Shown here: one piece after another, positions 24,999 to 37,105 of the stretch
Layout of the letters: every line of letters starts with the position of its first letter
How positions within the stretch are numbered: the first letter of the stretch is position 1
Assembly (NCBI GenBank): GCA_013400975.1
Contig: WBMZ01004774.1
Span: 81,001 to 145,000, forward strand
From: Atrichornis clamosus
Taxonomy: Eukaryota; Chordata; Aves; Passeriformes; Menuridae
Length of the DNA: 64,000 bases
Direction of reading: 5' to 3'
The notes under the pieces: generated by a model
What the model saw: only the letters and a program-made list of their open reading frames with translations
Told to the model about the DNA's origin: nothing
Database searches by the model: none
Program-made: the position numbers and the translations under genes

Positions 24999-26661
24999 AG
25001 ATGTCCAAGATTTTCACAGAGCACCGCCCCCCGCCTTCCTTTACTGTGAGCTTTAATAGAAATAGCCCATCTGGGGATTAAACCCATTGCCCCTTCCTTT
25101 TCAAGTCCCCAAGAAACACTGAAAGACCTCTCCCACCCCTGGGGCCTTGTGGCTTTTTCCAAAGCTCTTCACCAGAAGCTGCTGCCATGCTGCAGCCTCA
25201 GGCCCCACCTTTCCACTGTAGCTGTTTGTTTGTTAGCTTGCTTTTGCCAAAAACATATAAAACACACATCAGTTTCTTTCTTGAAGGGAAAAAAGCAGAG
25301 GAAAAAATTTTTTCCTCCCTTTCTCGAAGGAAGAAATTATCAGAAATTTGCCATGGCTCGTGTCAGCCATATTCAAAAGGAGGTATGAGGTTAGATCTTT
25401 AACTGGCTGGAGGAAGTTGCTGAAAACATGAGCAAAAAGGAAACATTTCTAATGTTTCTCTCTCTGTGGTGCTGGAGGGGGATGCAGAGTCCACGTGCAT
25501 TGCTTTCTGGGCTTTCTGCTCAAATTGGCAGCAAGGTTTTGAGTGAAGCAATGGCTGGGTGACTGAATATGATTGAAGCATATAAACTTCACCCAGCTAA
25601 AAAGGATGTGGAGAGAAACAACTGGTAGATGAAGCAAGAAGAGAGAAGTTGGGAATGACAAACTTCATCATGACAGGGACACAATCACTGGTCAAACCAC
25701 CTCAGACATTCAAACATCCCCTTGACTGATCCCATTCAGCAAATTCCTATCTATAAAATGGATTATCTGCCACCAGGAACTAAAAGAATAGGGCCACCAG
25801 CTTCACTTCACATCTAGAAGAGCTTTGCCTTTGCACAACTCCAGATCATACCTATAAGCCTTGTGACTTGCTGTCCTCTACAGACGTGTGGTTGTGCCTG
25901 GAAACCCTTCAAAACCATTTCTGACCTGGGACCACAGCATAAATGATTGCTGTCCTTCATGCAGTAACCTGTAGAGATGCCCAGATGGTTTTGAAATCTG
26001 TCTGTTCAATAACTAGAATTTGTTTCAGAGCATGGCAAGATGTACAACTTTAAATAAATGCCCTCCCTTCAAGAAAAGTGGGGGTTTTGTTGCTCCAAGT
26101 TAAACAGCACAAAACAAGGAGAATGTAGGTCCTGTCAATCCCCCCAACTGATTTTTTCACCTCCTAGAGGACACAGTAACTGCTGAGACTGCGGAAGTAT
26201 TATCTTGCTTTCAGAGAGCTCTCTGATGAGGAATTCAGTGCTGTAGCTGTGGCACGGCATGAGACACGTGGTTGGGATGTAAAAACGTGAAAAATAGGGC
26301 CCGAAGAGCTAGAATGTCTGTGATGAAGCTCCTCCTTCAGCAAAATGGGAAGTGTTAAAGCTCTGAATATCAATCAGCACTTCCCACAGGCAGTGGGATT
26401 CACTGGCAGGATCCACCAGTGTCTCTGAGACATTGAATCCTTTCCTTAAATTAAAATTGTGACCAACCAGAGGCAGAGCAAATTACTAAGGTAATCAAAA
26501 ATGAGTGACATTGCTCTTGTAAAACAAATCTACAAAGTGAAATTCACTGTAGGATGCATGAAAACTCCATCAGTTCTGCGTTTTATGTAAATGAACCCCC
26601 CAAACACTTGCAAATCACAGAAAATTGTAAAAATGCACCACAGAGTTCAAGTTTACAATTC
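24999..26661. other. Non-coding stretch, no gene seen
   Basis: GC content falls back after about 25.2 kb. Short overlapping frames only. A phrase at about 25.75 kb (CTATCTATAAAATGG) recalls old SINE/LINE tails, but there is too little to call. Confidence 0.45.
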
Positions 26662-26712
26662 AATAATAATAGTGTAGAGTATAATAATAATAATGTAATA
26701 GCAATAATAATA
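26662..26712. repeat. Interrupted (AAT)n microsatellite
   Basis: Several runs of AAT/ATA units with short interruptions. Simple sequence only. Confidence 0.9.
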
Positions 26713-28162
26713 AACATCCACTGTTTTATTATAACTACAGATTGTGTCTGATTGAAAGTCATTAAAAACGTATGTAAAAATATGGAGAAAAAAAGCAAGT
26801 AGTTTTTGCTCTAGCTGTTTATGGACAGTACACTTAGTTTCTCTAAAGCAAATCAGTGGAGAGAGGGGAGGAACAACAGAAAAACCCAAAATAATAAACA
26901 AACCATTTTTAAGATATATTATAAAACTTCTGAGATTGAATAGTAAGGGCACTTTCTCCAAGAAAGATGACAGCAATTATCTTCCTGCAAAGAACAAGAC
27001 AAAAACAAGGACACCCTCCTGTAGTTCAAAATACATGTAATTTTCAGTCTTCCTTTTTCTCTGTCCCCAAGAAACTCAAATTAAGCAAGTAGCATGCACT
27101 ACCAGGTATCACCAGAGGAAAAGGTACACAAATTATCCAGTCTCTGTCAATACTAGTGGCACAGACCAAAGTCCCATGGTCATTAAAAGGACATTTCACA
27201 TAATGGTTTTGCCCATGCTTCACACTCTGGGGCAAGCTCAGAGCCTGCAAGTTCCTGAACACTTCTAAGGGATGATTGCAGATGTTGTGGGACGATCTCA
27301 GGGATGTTCGGACAGATCAGTGGATAATAGTCTACTGGTGGGCTGGGCTCTGGGATTGGTGCTCAGCAAAAGGAGGCATTGAAGCACAAAACCAAGCTAC
27401 CATGGTATTGCTCCTGCAAGTCCTCCCTCCTGTAGCTAATGTAGTTGGAAGGGTTTCTGCTTACGTCCATGTTGCTGACTGAGCAAGATGATAGATGGCA
27501 TGCCAGAATGCAGATTTTTTTCACAGCCAAATGAGTGGTGGCTTCAATCTAACCAGCCTTTCTATGGTAGCAGTAGGAAGACTCATTCCTTTCCTCCTGC
27601 TCTTCCTCCTCTTGATTTTTTCTTACCACTTTCAGACAATCCCCAATGTTAGACTTAGGAGAGACTTATTCCTGCATCCTGACCATCTTTCTTCTGTGGA
27701 AAATTTGCTCCTTGTGATGTTGTGCCCAGAGAGCTTATGTTTTCCTTAAACAATAGGTCAGAAACTCTGAGGGGAAAAGAGCTGAGCAATTATCATTGAA
27801 GCAGTAACAATAGCAGAAAAGATGTGTGGAAAAGCAAGTGATTCTGGATTTCAAGCACATGAACAACTCTTAAACCTCACTCCCATTATCTCGTATTTCT
27901 GATTTAAACAAAGCACAAGTGAAAACCAGAGGATATCAACAGATGTGGATCATCTGGAATTAAAAATGAGAAGCATGTTTTGAAAGCTAAGAAATTTATA
28001 ACATATATTTCCCAATTTGTAGTCCATCACTTTTTGACATATGCAAAACCATAAACATTCCTTTTGGGCAACTATTCTACAGATTAGTACAGACAGAAGG
28101 AAATTTTTCATATATTCATCCATGGTTTTCCATTTCCTATAATTATCCCAGGATTCTTAGCT
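26713..28162. other. Non-coding stretch, no gene seen
   Basis: AT-rich, short frames on both strands, none convincing. No repeat family recognised. Confidence 0.5.
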
Positions 28163-28202
28163 ATACCCTAATTATACCCTAGGTGTATAATTAATACCCT
28201 AG
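28163..28202. repeat. Three dispersed ATACCCTAR units
   Basis: ATACCCTAA at 28163-28171 and ATACCCTAG at 28174-28182 and 28194-28202 lie within 40 bases. The unit contains CCCTA but is not a telomere array. It is a short degenerate local repeat. Confidence 0.7.
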
Positions 28203-29348
28203 GTACTAGCCTAAAATAATCCTCTCTATCCTTGCTGTCTGCACCCATCTAACTCTCTTGGGAAGAAAATATGTTAATAAAATAAATGAACATTTTTTTC
28301 CCAAAGCTCTAATAGAAAATAGAGGACAGCTGAAGGGCAAATAGAAATTCTTACTAAGGCTAGCATCTTTTTGCACAGCTCTTACCTTTTTCTCCAGGCT
28401 TTCATAAGCTGTAGGCCTTTTCCCCCAGTTTTCACTACCCTCAATATGAGTGTTATTGAAATTAGTCTGATGTTTACACTTTACTGTTGTCATGAAAAAC
28501 AACATTTACCCTGTGGATAACATTACAAAGGAGACGCCACTCAGTAGCTAGAGAGATGTTGCATGAACCATTCATTTCTGTCATCTGGATATCAAGAGAG
28601 TGAGTAGATAATGTCTTTTTTCTTCCTGAATGTGCTGCGGTCCAATACATGGAGTAACTTTTCTACTGGAGAAAGCCTTTTGCCCCTCTCTAGTCAGCCA
28701 GGTGTTACCTGCAGCTGTAAATAGTGAGAAGTCTGGAGTACAGGCTGAAATGGCATCCTATTAAAGCAGATGGATAAAAACCTCTCTTGTCCTTCTTCTT
28801 TTTTCCCATTTGATCAATCAACTCTGCAAGATATGACATTAACACATTGATCAGTTCCCAGAACAGCTTATGATACAATTGTTTACTGTTGACTAGTCTA
28901 AATTATTTCTTATCTACACATAATCTATCAAAGATATAACTTAAAATAGTGGCAATGGTAATTTGGAACTGGCAAATGCAATGTTACAAAAGGTTAAATT
29001 TAAATTTCCCTGGGGTCAAAGGTATTTAAGGATAATCTAGGCACTGACTTGAAATACAGCATAGTTAGCTACCAGATGAAAATTATTTTTCTTGCAGCAA
29101 TTACCATGGTAGTCCCAGAAGGGGTTTGTTATGTTAAAACGGCACTGAGACTCCAGAACTGTTCACAGGCAGGTTTTTAGGCTGCTTTGGAGGGCCTGCT
29201 GTTTGCTTTTGTTGGCAAGCATGACCTGTATGTTTATTTTATTTCTTCTTTACTTCACATGGTGAATTTTGTTCTCTGCATGTACGAGAGGATTACAAGC
29301 AATAGATGTTAAAGTTTCTGTTTACCTACAAGGCATGTACAAACAGAA
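28203..29348. other. AT-rich non-coding stretch
   Basis: Nothing beyond short chance frames is visible. Confidence 0.55.
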
Positions 29349-29400
29349 GGCCTGATCCAAACTCCGTTACCATCAATGGAAAGTTGAGTCATCATCTCTG
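29349..29400. repeat. Possible fragment of an ancient palindromic repeat
   Basis: The run GGCCTGATCCAAACTCCGTT followed by CCATCAATGGAAAG resembles a worn repeat of bird and turtle genomes built on GGCCTGATCCAAA and CATTGA..TCAATGGA. Only one arm can be recognised. The identification is by memory. Confidence 0.35.
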
Positions 29401-32358
29401 AAAGTCTAGCCACTTTTTTCAAGGTCCCAAATACAAATATATGTTCTTCAAGCACCATGTTTGAAAATCTGAAAGATATTCTTTATGGGAAAAAAAGGAG
29501 GAAACTCTTTTCTTTAATTATCCCCTAGATGGTGGGAACTTTTTTTAAGAGCAAACTTCTGTTTGACTGAACTTGAGTTTTAAAATTATATGTCATCAAA
29601 GATTATGCCACAGCTCTCTCTGAAGACCAGTTTTCCCTGGAAGGATTTATGAAGTTGTTCCTTCATGATTCCTAGCTATGTGTAAGACAACTGTCTGATC
29701 CACTCACCCTTCTGTGGTGTGGACTGCTCATAGTTTGTTTATTTTGGTGAACATAAAGAATGCAAAACAATGCCAGTATCTCATCTGCCAAGAAAAGAAG
29801 TGAGAGAAAACCATAGAACAAGGGGGTCAGCCCAACAGCAAGGATGGATAAAGAAGCACACTATATCATACATGCTGTACAGCGTGGAAATAAGTCTTCC
29901 TACGGTGCATAGGAGACCTCATCACATTCCTCTCGAGGGAGTCAGCAGGAGGTAAATAGCGAAACAGCCTTTGTGTAACACATAAGCACATCCTGTAAAG
30001 AGCATATATAGATGGTGAATCTCTCTAAAAACTGATACTTAGCATGCTAAGCAAACAAACAAGCAGCTGAATACATGTAAATTAGATGAATGACTTGGGT
30101 ATAGGAGACAGGAACCTCATAAGTCAAATGATTCCCAGCTTCCAGAAGGATTTGCATATAGCATAAGGAGGGACCTTCTGCAGACGCAGGTTTGCTAGCA
30201 GGGTGTGTGCCTGGGGAACTACGCCTTTGTGGAACTGGCTGATTGGAAGAACAAATTAATAGACTGGGAAAAAAATCCGCTTTCAAAACTTCAAAACACA
30301 AGTGCCTGGATGCAATGTTTACATTTTCTTGCCCTATGTGAGAGTAGGCTGTACTTTTCTGGTTGAAGCATCTCACTTTCCTGCTCAGGTACTATAAGTC
30401 AGCAATCAGATAGTATTTCCTACATGTGCGACATTTGAGAAAGAGACAGTTCCTGTGGTTGGATGCTGAAATGGGATGCAATACCTCGATCACTGCTTAC
30501 CTCTGTTGCTCATTTATTAAACAAGAGAAACAATTTCAAGATATCTGTAAGCTCTTCAGAGTAAGAATTGCCCCTAACGTTTGTCAGTACGAGGCCTAGC
30601 ATACTAGATGGCATGCCTGCTATGTGACTCTGTTCTGCAGACAGAAATAATAACCTTCAGGAGGAGGGCTTTCTCACTGTACTTTTCACAGAGTACTGAG
30701 TTGTACTCTGTTGATGCTGAGTCAAAAACATGCACTTTTCTTCCATATTCATTACTGTGCTATTTGGAAGGCTCAAGGACGTGAAGTGAACTTTAAGCTG
30801 AGAAGATGTTAACAGAATGTAGACATGAAAATCAGTGTTTCTGCCTCCATCTGTTTCTTGGGTCTCAAAAAACACAAGTGCCTCTGTAGCACAGTCAGTA
30901 CAGTGACAACTTCTGGGCCCAGTGGGCAGACATTTTTCACATCCTTTTTTTCAGCAAGACTGCCAATACTAAAACCTTGTCACTGCCATTTGTAGTGTGC
31001 TTTTAATTTAACACATCAAGATAAAATTGTTTCAGCCCACTGCCCAGCACTTGCCACCATGACTACTGATCTGAAGCAATGCTCTCAAGCATACGTAAAA
31101 CTGGGGAGACAGCCTGCAAAATGAAAAAAAATAAACCAAAACCAGAGCAGATTAAATTGGAGTTCTAACACAACTTACTAAGCTAGACACTATGACCCCA
31201 GTCATTTGGTCTTTCACACCCTCCTCTGGTAACCAGGATAGATAATACAGCTCCAGTGTGGATGGAAAAGGAGGAAGGGAAGATCGAGAAGGTGGATGTG
31301 CAGCTATTAGGGCACCATTGTGTCATGTCAATCACCTAGTAATCTCAAATCTCCATCCATGAATAATTAAGGAAAAAAATGTCCATATCTGAAAACTAAC
31401 TTACTACTCTACAACGTTTCTACGGGATGTTCTCTGGAGGCTTGGAAGCAATCCTGCTAAACTAAGTGACTCCCTCCTTACTCCTCTATCTGAGCTGGTT
31501 GGCATTGCTGAGAAGTCCTTCAGATACTCGAGTACACAGTCTCATCACGATGCTGAGTTTTCTATTTGGGCTATCTTCTGCTGGCACTGTGCCATCTCCG
31601 CCATGCAGAAGGCTGATAAAGGTGGGGAATTGAGTTTGGTTTAGAGAAGGTTCTGCTTTTCTTGGCAGACCTGCCACCATCACAATTTAGGTAAGCCTAA
31701 AACTTGTTCTAAATTGTCAAAAAAACTATCTGGGATTGAAGCTGCAGAGTCAAGGTAGCAATGATTTCACTACTGTGCAGCTCTATTCTGCTGAGGTATC
31801 ACTCACAGGGTGGACAGAGGAGCTAGAGTGGACATGCAATTTATTACCAGACAAGAGAGATTAACGGTTTATAACTTATCAAGTGGGTTCTACACAATCC
31901 TTTGATCTGTGTTACCCACTCTATTGTTAACACCTGTGCAATGCTCAATAAAACACTCCCACAAGCCCTTTTTGGTATCTCCAATGTGCAGTCTGTTATA
32001 TTTCGTGTCGATGATGCAGTACATAACTCATTTAGAGGGGCATGTGAAGTGTTCATGAATGACAAATTAAGATTTAGTTCAAACATCCCTGATGGGGTCT
32101 TGGTGCATTTACCAGGTTTATAGATCTCTTTCCTGGGAATGCAACTTATAAAGTTGCATTTGCGGGTTGTTTATTCAATGAACAAAGTGATCCATTATAT
32201 TTTTGTCACTGTTTTAGACATGAATGGAAGGTAGGGAAATAATTGCTGTAAATATCTCTTCTTTCCGATTTTCACAAGAATGGAAGTTGAAGTATAGCCA
32301 ATGGAATAATCTGTTCAGGATTGCACTCTGAAGCAAAAGAACACATACTCAAGTGCAT
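29401..32358. other. Non-coding stretch, no gene seen
   Basis: AT-rich. The minus-strand frame at 30047-30376 and other short frames lack coding character. A tRNA-like phrase near 30.88 kb was examined and rejected. Confidence 0.5.
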
Positions 32359-32847
32359 TTAATTGTGTCCTACATCTTCCATTTTGTGAATGTGGTGAAA
32401 TGAAATTTTTCTAAAAATCTTTGGTTGATAAAATGTGCTATGGGAAAATTGGACGCAACATTTTAAGTGGAGAAAAATTAATTTTAATTTTAGGTGTTCC
32501 AGGGATTGTGAATGGTGACGGGAAGAAAAGATTATCCCTCCACCCTCTTCTTGGAGAATATCTCCGGAATTTCTGTTGTTGTCCAGTGTGGAAAGTGCTA
32601 TGACTGGTTTAGTGTTTCCTGACCAGAGGGCCAGAAGAACTTCTGCCACTCTCATAAAAGCATCCAATTCTTGATAAACTTCTATTACTAGTTTGAAGAT
32701 CAAGTAGGTTTTGATAACATGTCTCTGGCTTCTGTAAGCATCAAAATCTTCTGATTTTTCTCTATTTCTAACAAGACTTTTTGTATTACTAAACATCAGA
32801 GTTGTTAAGCAATACAGTGGGAAATTAGATTTAGTTTGCAATGTCAT
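32359..32847 (-). other. Longest open frame in the window, probably chance
   Basis: A 162-codon minus-strand frame starting with ATG. For AT-rich DNA of this length, read in six frames, a longest frame of roughly this size is expected by chance. Codon use is AT-driven, no domain or membrane segment stands out, and no homologue is recognised. It is listed so that a reader can test it. Confidence 0.1.
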
Positions 32848-35800
32848 TGTGCATGTTTTGGGGGGTTTTTAAACCAGAATGTTAGGCACATCTGCTAGAC
32901 ATCACCAACCAAAGCTCTTATGTTTTCAGTCACAGGCTAGCTATCAAGTAATTCTTTAAACTAGAAAAAAAAAGTTTTATTGTAAGTTCTCAGCTCCAGA
33001 GAGGCCAATGGACACAAGCAGGATGAAAAATAAATGTGGCTTTAGTTCCATATGGACAAGAAAGGCACTTTGCAGAAGTCCAGAAGAAGCTGAGGACAGA
33101 CAAATGTTCTTTCACCGTTCCTGTGTACCATATTTCTAAAGAAAATTTCTGTATTTAGGTTGATTTCCAAGGACGGCCTCAAGAACTTGAAAATACTTTA
33201 CAAAGCCATTTTCTTTGGAAAAATAGAGAAACACAAAATCTTCCAGGCCTCTTCTTGCCCCCCTGAAGGGTAAGCACTCACCCTTGAATGCTGTGGGAAT
33301 AAACGTGCCTGTGTCTGCAGACAGCACAGGCTGGAATAGCACCAGGATTGCTCTGAAGGTTGTGTATTTCACATACACTGTGCACTTCAGGCTTGGCAAG
33401 ACCAAATCATTTTCCCTACTTCCCTTTCCAGTACAGATGCAAAATATTCATTGATGTGGGTAAAGATGTGTCAGGAGGCAATGTGCTCATTCCCTCTGCC
33501 ATGGGGAGTTGTTCTGCAAAGTTGTTAGTCTCTGGTAGCTTAGCTGATTCCTTTCCCTGTGTGTAGCAGGAGCATCCAGGAAAGCTCACAAGATACTTAG
33601 GGTAAAACCCTTTCCGTTTGCAGGATAATCATGTCTGGCTCAGGCAAATTCAGTGGATTTAATGTGGTAAAAAAGAAACTTCCTTTTTCTGAGCTCTCAC
33701 TCTCTCTTAAAACAGATTGATCAATAGAGCAACACAGTAAGAGCGAAGACCTGTTTTCAAAGAGGAAAATATCTCGTGAATAAGCCACTGGCCTGAAACT
33801 CAAGAAAATGTCTTTGCTTATCACATGTTTGCTGACAGAGAATCCTTGCAAAATGCTGGATTTCCAAGAACAGATTGCTGAACTCCTACTTTCATCTCAG
33901 GAAAACTGCAGCCAATAAATCATAAAACCAGAATTACAGAGACTTTGTTTTGGGGTAAAATCAAAACCAGAATTAAACATTCCACTTTCAGAAGATAAAC
34001 CTCTAATCCTGGACTATTGGGCCAGTGAGCCATAGCCAATAAATAATTTCACCACTAAAAATGAAGGGCAAGTTATTTGGCCCCACTGAGCTGTCAGATT
34101 TTTTCCCTTTTGTGCCTTGTTCCATAGAGCCCCAGATCCAAGAAGGGCTGTGGTCAGATTGTTCTCATATTCTGTTTGTTCACCTCCAAGCTCCTGACAG
34201 TTTAGGGCACAATGGGGATGAATGCTTAAGAGCAAAACCTTACTCTTTGCTGCTGATGAAATTCAAGTGTCAGGTAGCACCAGTCTCATTCCAGACAATA
34301 CTGAAATGGAGCATTTGAAATACTGCGTGCTTCAAACCCTTTCTGCTTCTTGTTATAAGGAGAGGTGAAGGACAAAAGCCCTAAGAAGATGAAGAACACA
34401 GAAGATTGTATTTACATAATTTACTATTTACATAACTAGGAATTTGAATTTGGTCTGCAGACAGGAAGGATTTTTTTTTTCTCTATGTGGGATTGTTACA
34501 GAATTGGGAGGAATTTTGCTTTCCTGGTAGTAAGATACAGCTTATTCCAGAAGTATTTATTTTAAGAAATGCACTCACAGCTGGCTAGTGTACTGGTGAG
34601 ATCCCTGTCCTCTCCTGATCTCCCTTTGTGACGCATTACAATTTTGTGGATGTTGCCTTTAAATAAGTGTAGAGAATATAGGGAAAGGCTTTGCAGGTTG
34701 TGAAACATAAAATGGGTGTTGTGTGACCACTCTCCAGACAAAATGTCTCCCAGAGGTTCCCGTGACTATGGGGAAATTATGTCCAACATTCCTATGCAGT
34801 CTTTAAAAAGAAATTTTGAAATTTAAATATTACTTTGTTTTCCATAATTGCAGCAAACAGCTGTGATCAACATTCAAGTAGACCAAAGAAAAAGATCTTT
34901 CAGTCTTAACATTTTTCCTAACAAGTTAACTATCTGTGACGAATTTCAGATATGTGATACTCCAGTCCTCTGTATTAGAATTCATTCCATGTTCTGGATT
35001 TTAAACTTACGCTGTCAAATTTAGGCATATTGTATTTTACAAGAGATTTGGTTCTTGTTTCCTTCATTCTTCTAACTCAGGCTCATTCGTTCCTGGAGAT
35101 AGCCTCTTCCATCAAAAAAGGAAAGGAATGTGAACTTTTTGTAGTAAGGGTGTCTTAGGCATCACTTTGAAGGCCGATATAGCAAGAAATTTAAAATTAC
35201 ATAGGGCAAAAAAAAAGTCTTTGATGGTTCTTTTTAATAAATAAAAATGGCTTGATTCCAAGTCTGCAAGAAGTCAAGTTTTGAAAGATCTCTATTTAGA
35301 GCTTTCTGTGTTCCAAGCCCTCACATACATGGAGCCCAGAATGACGTTCCACTGCAAAATAATCATTTCTGGGGACGTGAAAGAAAGGTGCCTCTGATGA
35401 GAGTTGTATGAAACCCAAAAACCTTTCCTGCAGTGGAATGATTGCTTAATACCCTACTAAATTATACTCCTGTCTCTGAGTGCAACTATTAGAAGTGATC
35501 CTTAAAGATACTTGGAGACTATGGTTTACGTGTAAGGCAAACAGATTGCATTTGTAACATTTAACACACAATAACGATAATAAAACACACTGACGTGGGT
35601 TTTCTCTGTAAACAGTCTCTTCTGAAGATAGAGCCAGTGAAATGTTTTGAGAACTTTGACATTTATAGCTGTATTTATAATCTCTTTTGGATCATTTCCT
35701 CATGGAATCACATGTTTGTGTATTTTAAATTCTCTGGAGAAATAAAAATGTTTAAACAAAATAATGATGTGATAGGCACTTTATGAGGGCTTGTTCAACA

Positions 35801-37040
35801 CGCGCACATGTACAAGCAAGGCTGGGTTTGTTCTGAAGTCAGTGAGTGGGAGTTTTGGAAGTGGATAGCAAGGAGAGAGCCTCTTTACTGGAATGATTAA
35901 AAAGAGAGGAAAAAAGCAAGTATACCCAGGCCTGACACAGAAGATGGGACACACTCTGTAAGAAGTAATATGACAGTTGTTATGCTTCCTGTACAAATAT
36001 GAAAAAGAGGTAAAGAGAAAGGAGATACACTTGTGTTCATATGCATACATATGCCTCGACATGTGTAAATGAATTCACACTGGCACACATCACATAGGCA
36101 CTTGTATTAGTGCGTAATTCACAGTAGATAATTTATTTGCCAGTCTTTCTACTAATGGCACATACGTGAGCAGACTGCTTTTTTCTAAATGTGATTCTCA
36201 TACCATAGAATATGAGGAGGCTTTTACTGTATAGTGAGAGCACAGGTAGTTTAGTGTGAATGCTTGATGCTGCATTTTCAAATTCTGGTTGAGCCCCTTC
36301 ACTGTTATGGGCAACACAAATTACGTGGTGTTTTTTCCTGTTTCTACATCAATGCCATCATAGCAAAAAATATTTGTTTCATAGAAAAAAAAAATAAAGT
36401 GGGAGCTATTTCCAAAGGCAAAGTACAGATGAATAGGATTAGACTTGCATCAGTCAGGTATATTTTTGCTGGGCACCCCAACCTTACCTAAGACATAATT
36501 CAGCTACATGGTAAGATTGTCACCCGTGTTCCTCAGCCCACAAGAAAGAAATAGTCATTACAGTGGGAGACAGAGAAACTGCCTGCCCAAATTCAGGAAG
36601 AAGAAGCCCTGGGAGGCCTGTGCCAGTATTGCCTTCAGCATAGCTATGTCTTCACAACCCAGACCCGTATAGCCTGTAGAGTCTGGTGGAGGGGGATTGA
36701 ACACCACATTCCAAGAGCAATCACATATCTCAGTTCTTCCAAAGTGCTAAAAAATTGTATAAGCACAGAGAAGCAAGTTCATTTTTAAACTCAAGCAAAC
36801 GCTCACCCAGAATGTTTTACAATGCTCAGTTTAGCTTTCTCTTCTATTTTTTCATATTCAAACAGTATCACAAGCGTGTCAGGAGTGTTTCTAAAAAGAA
36901 AAGAAGATACAAAGAGCTTGTGAGCCCTGGAAATCTTTTTCTATGTCAGCTTCAAAATTCTCACCAAAGCTGTGTAAGAAGCTTGCTAGAACAGCACCAG
37001 ATGCTCAAGTGTCTTCACTAGTTGGAAAATGATAGCAATT
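32848..37040. other. Long AT-rich non-coding stretch
   Basis: About 4.2 kb with short frames only. A duplicated phrase AAAACCAGAATTA occurs at about 33924 and 33964. A segment near 35.82-35.87 kb (CTGAAGTCAGTGAGTGGGAG) faintly resembles old palindromic repeats. No gene seen. Confidence 0.5.
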
Positions 37041-37105
37041 CAGGAGCTACACACAGCTCCCATTGAAGTCAATGATCTCAGATCCCCACTGATGTAAGGA
37101 TGAAA
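37041..37105. repeat. Possible fragment of an ancient palindromic repeat
   Basis: It contains GGAGCTACACACAGCTCCCA, then TTGAAGTCAATG, then TCAGATCCCCACTGATGTAA. The central TCCCATTGAAGTCAATG matches the core I recall for worn palindromic repeats of birds, crocodiles and turtles. The arms are incomplete. Confidence 0.45.

Noticed and set aside
28163..28202. Interstitial telomere repeat
   Set aside because: Contains CCCTA but not tandem CCCTAA units.
30877..30925. tRNA-like phrase (CTCTGTAGCACAGTCAGTAC)
   Set aside because: It resembles an A box, but no B box, anticodon arm or acceptor pairing follows.
32359..32847. Longest open frame (162 codons, minus strand) as a gene
   Set aside because: Length is near the chance maximum for AT-rich DNA of this size, codon use is AT-driven and no domain is recognisable. 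Kept only as a low-confidence entry.
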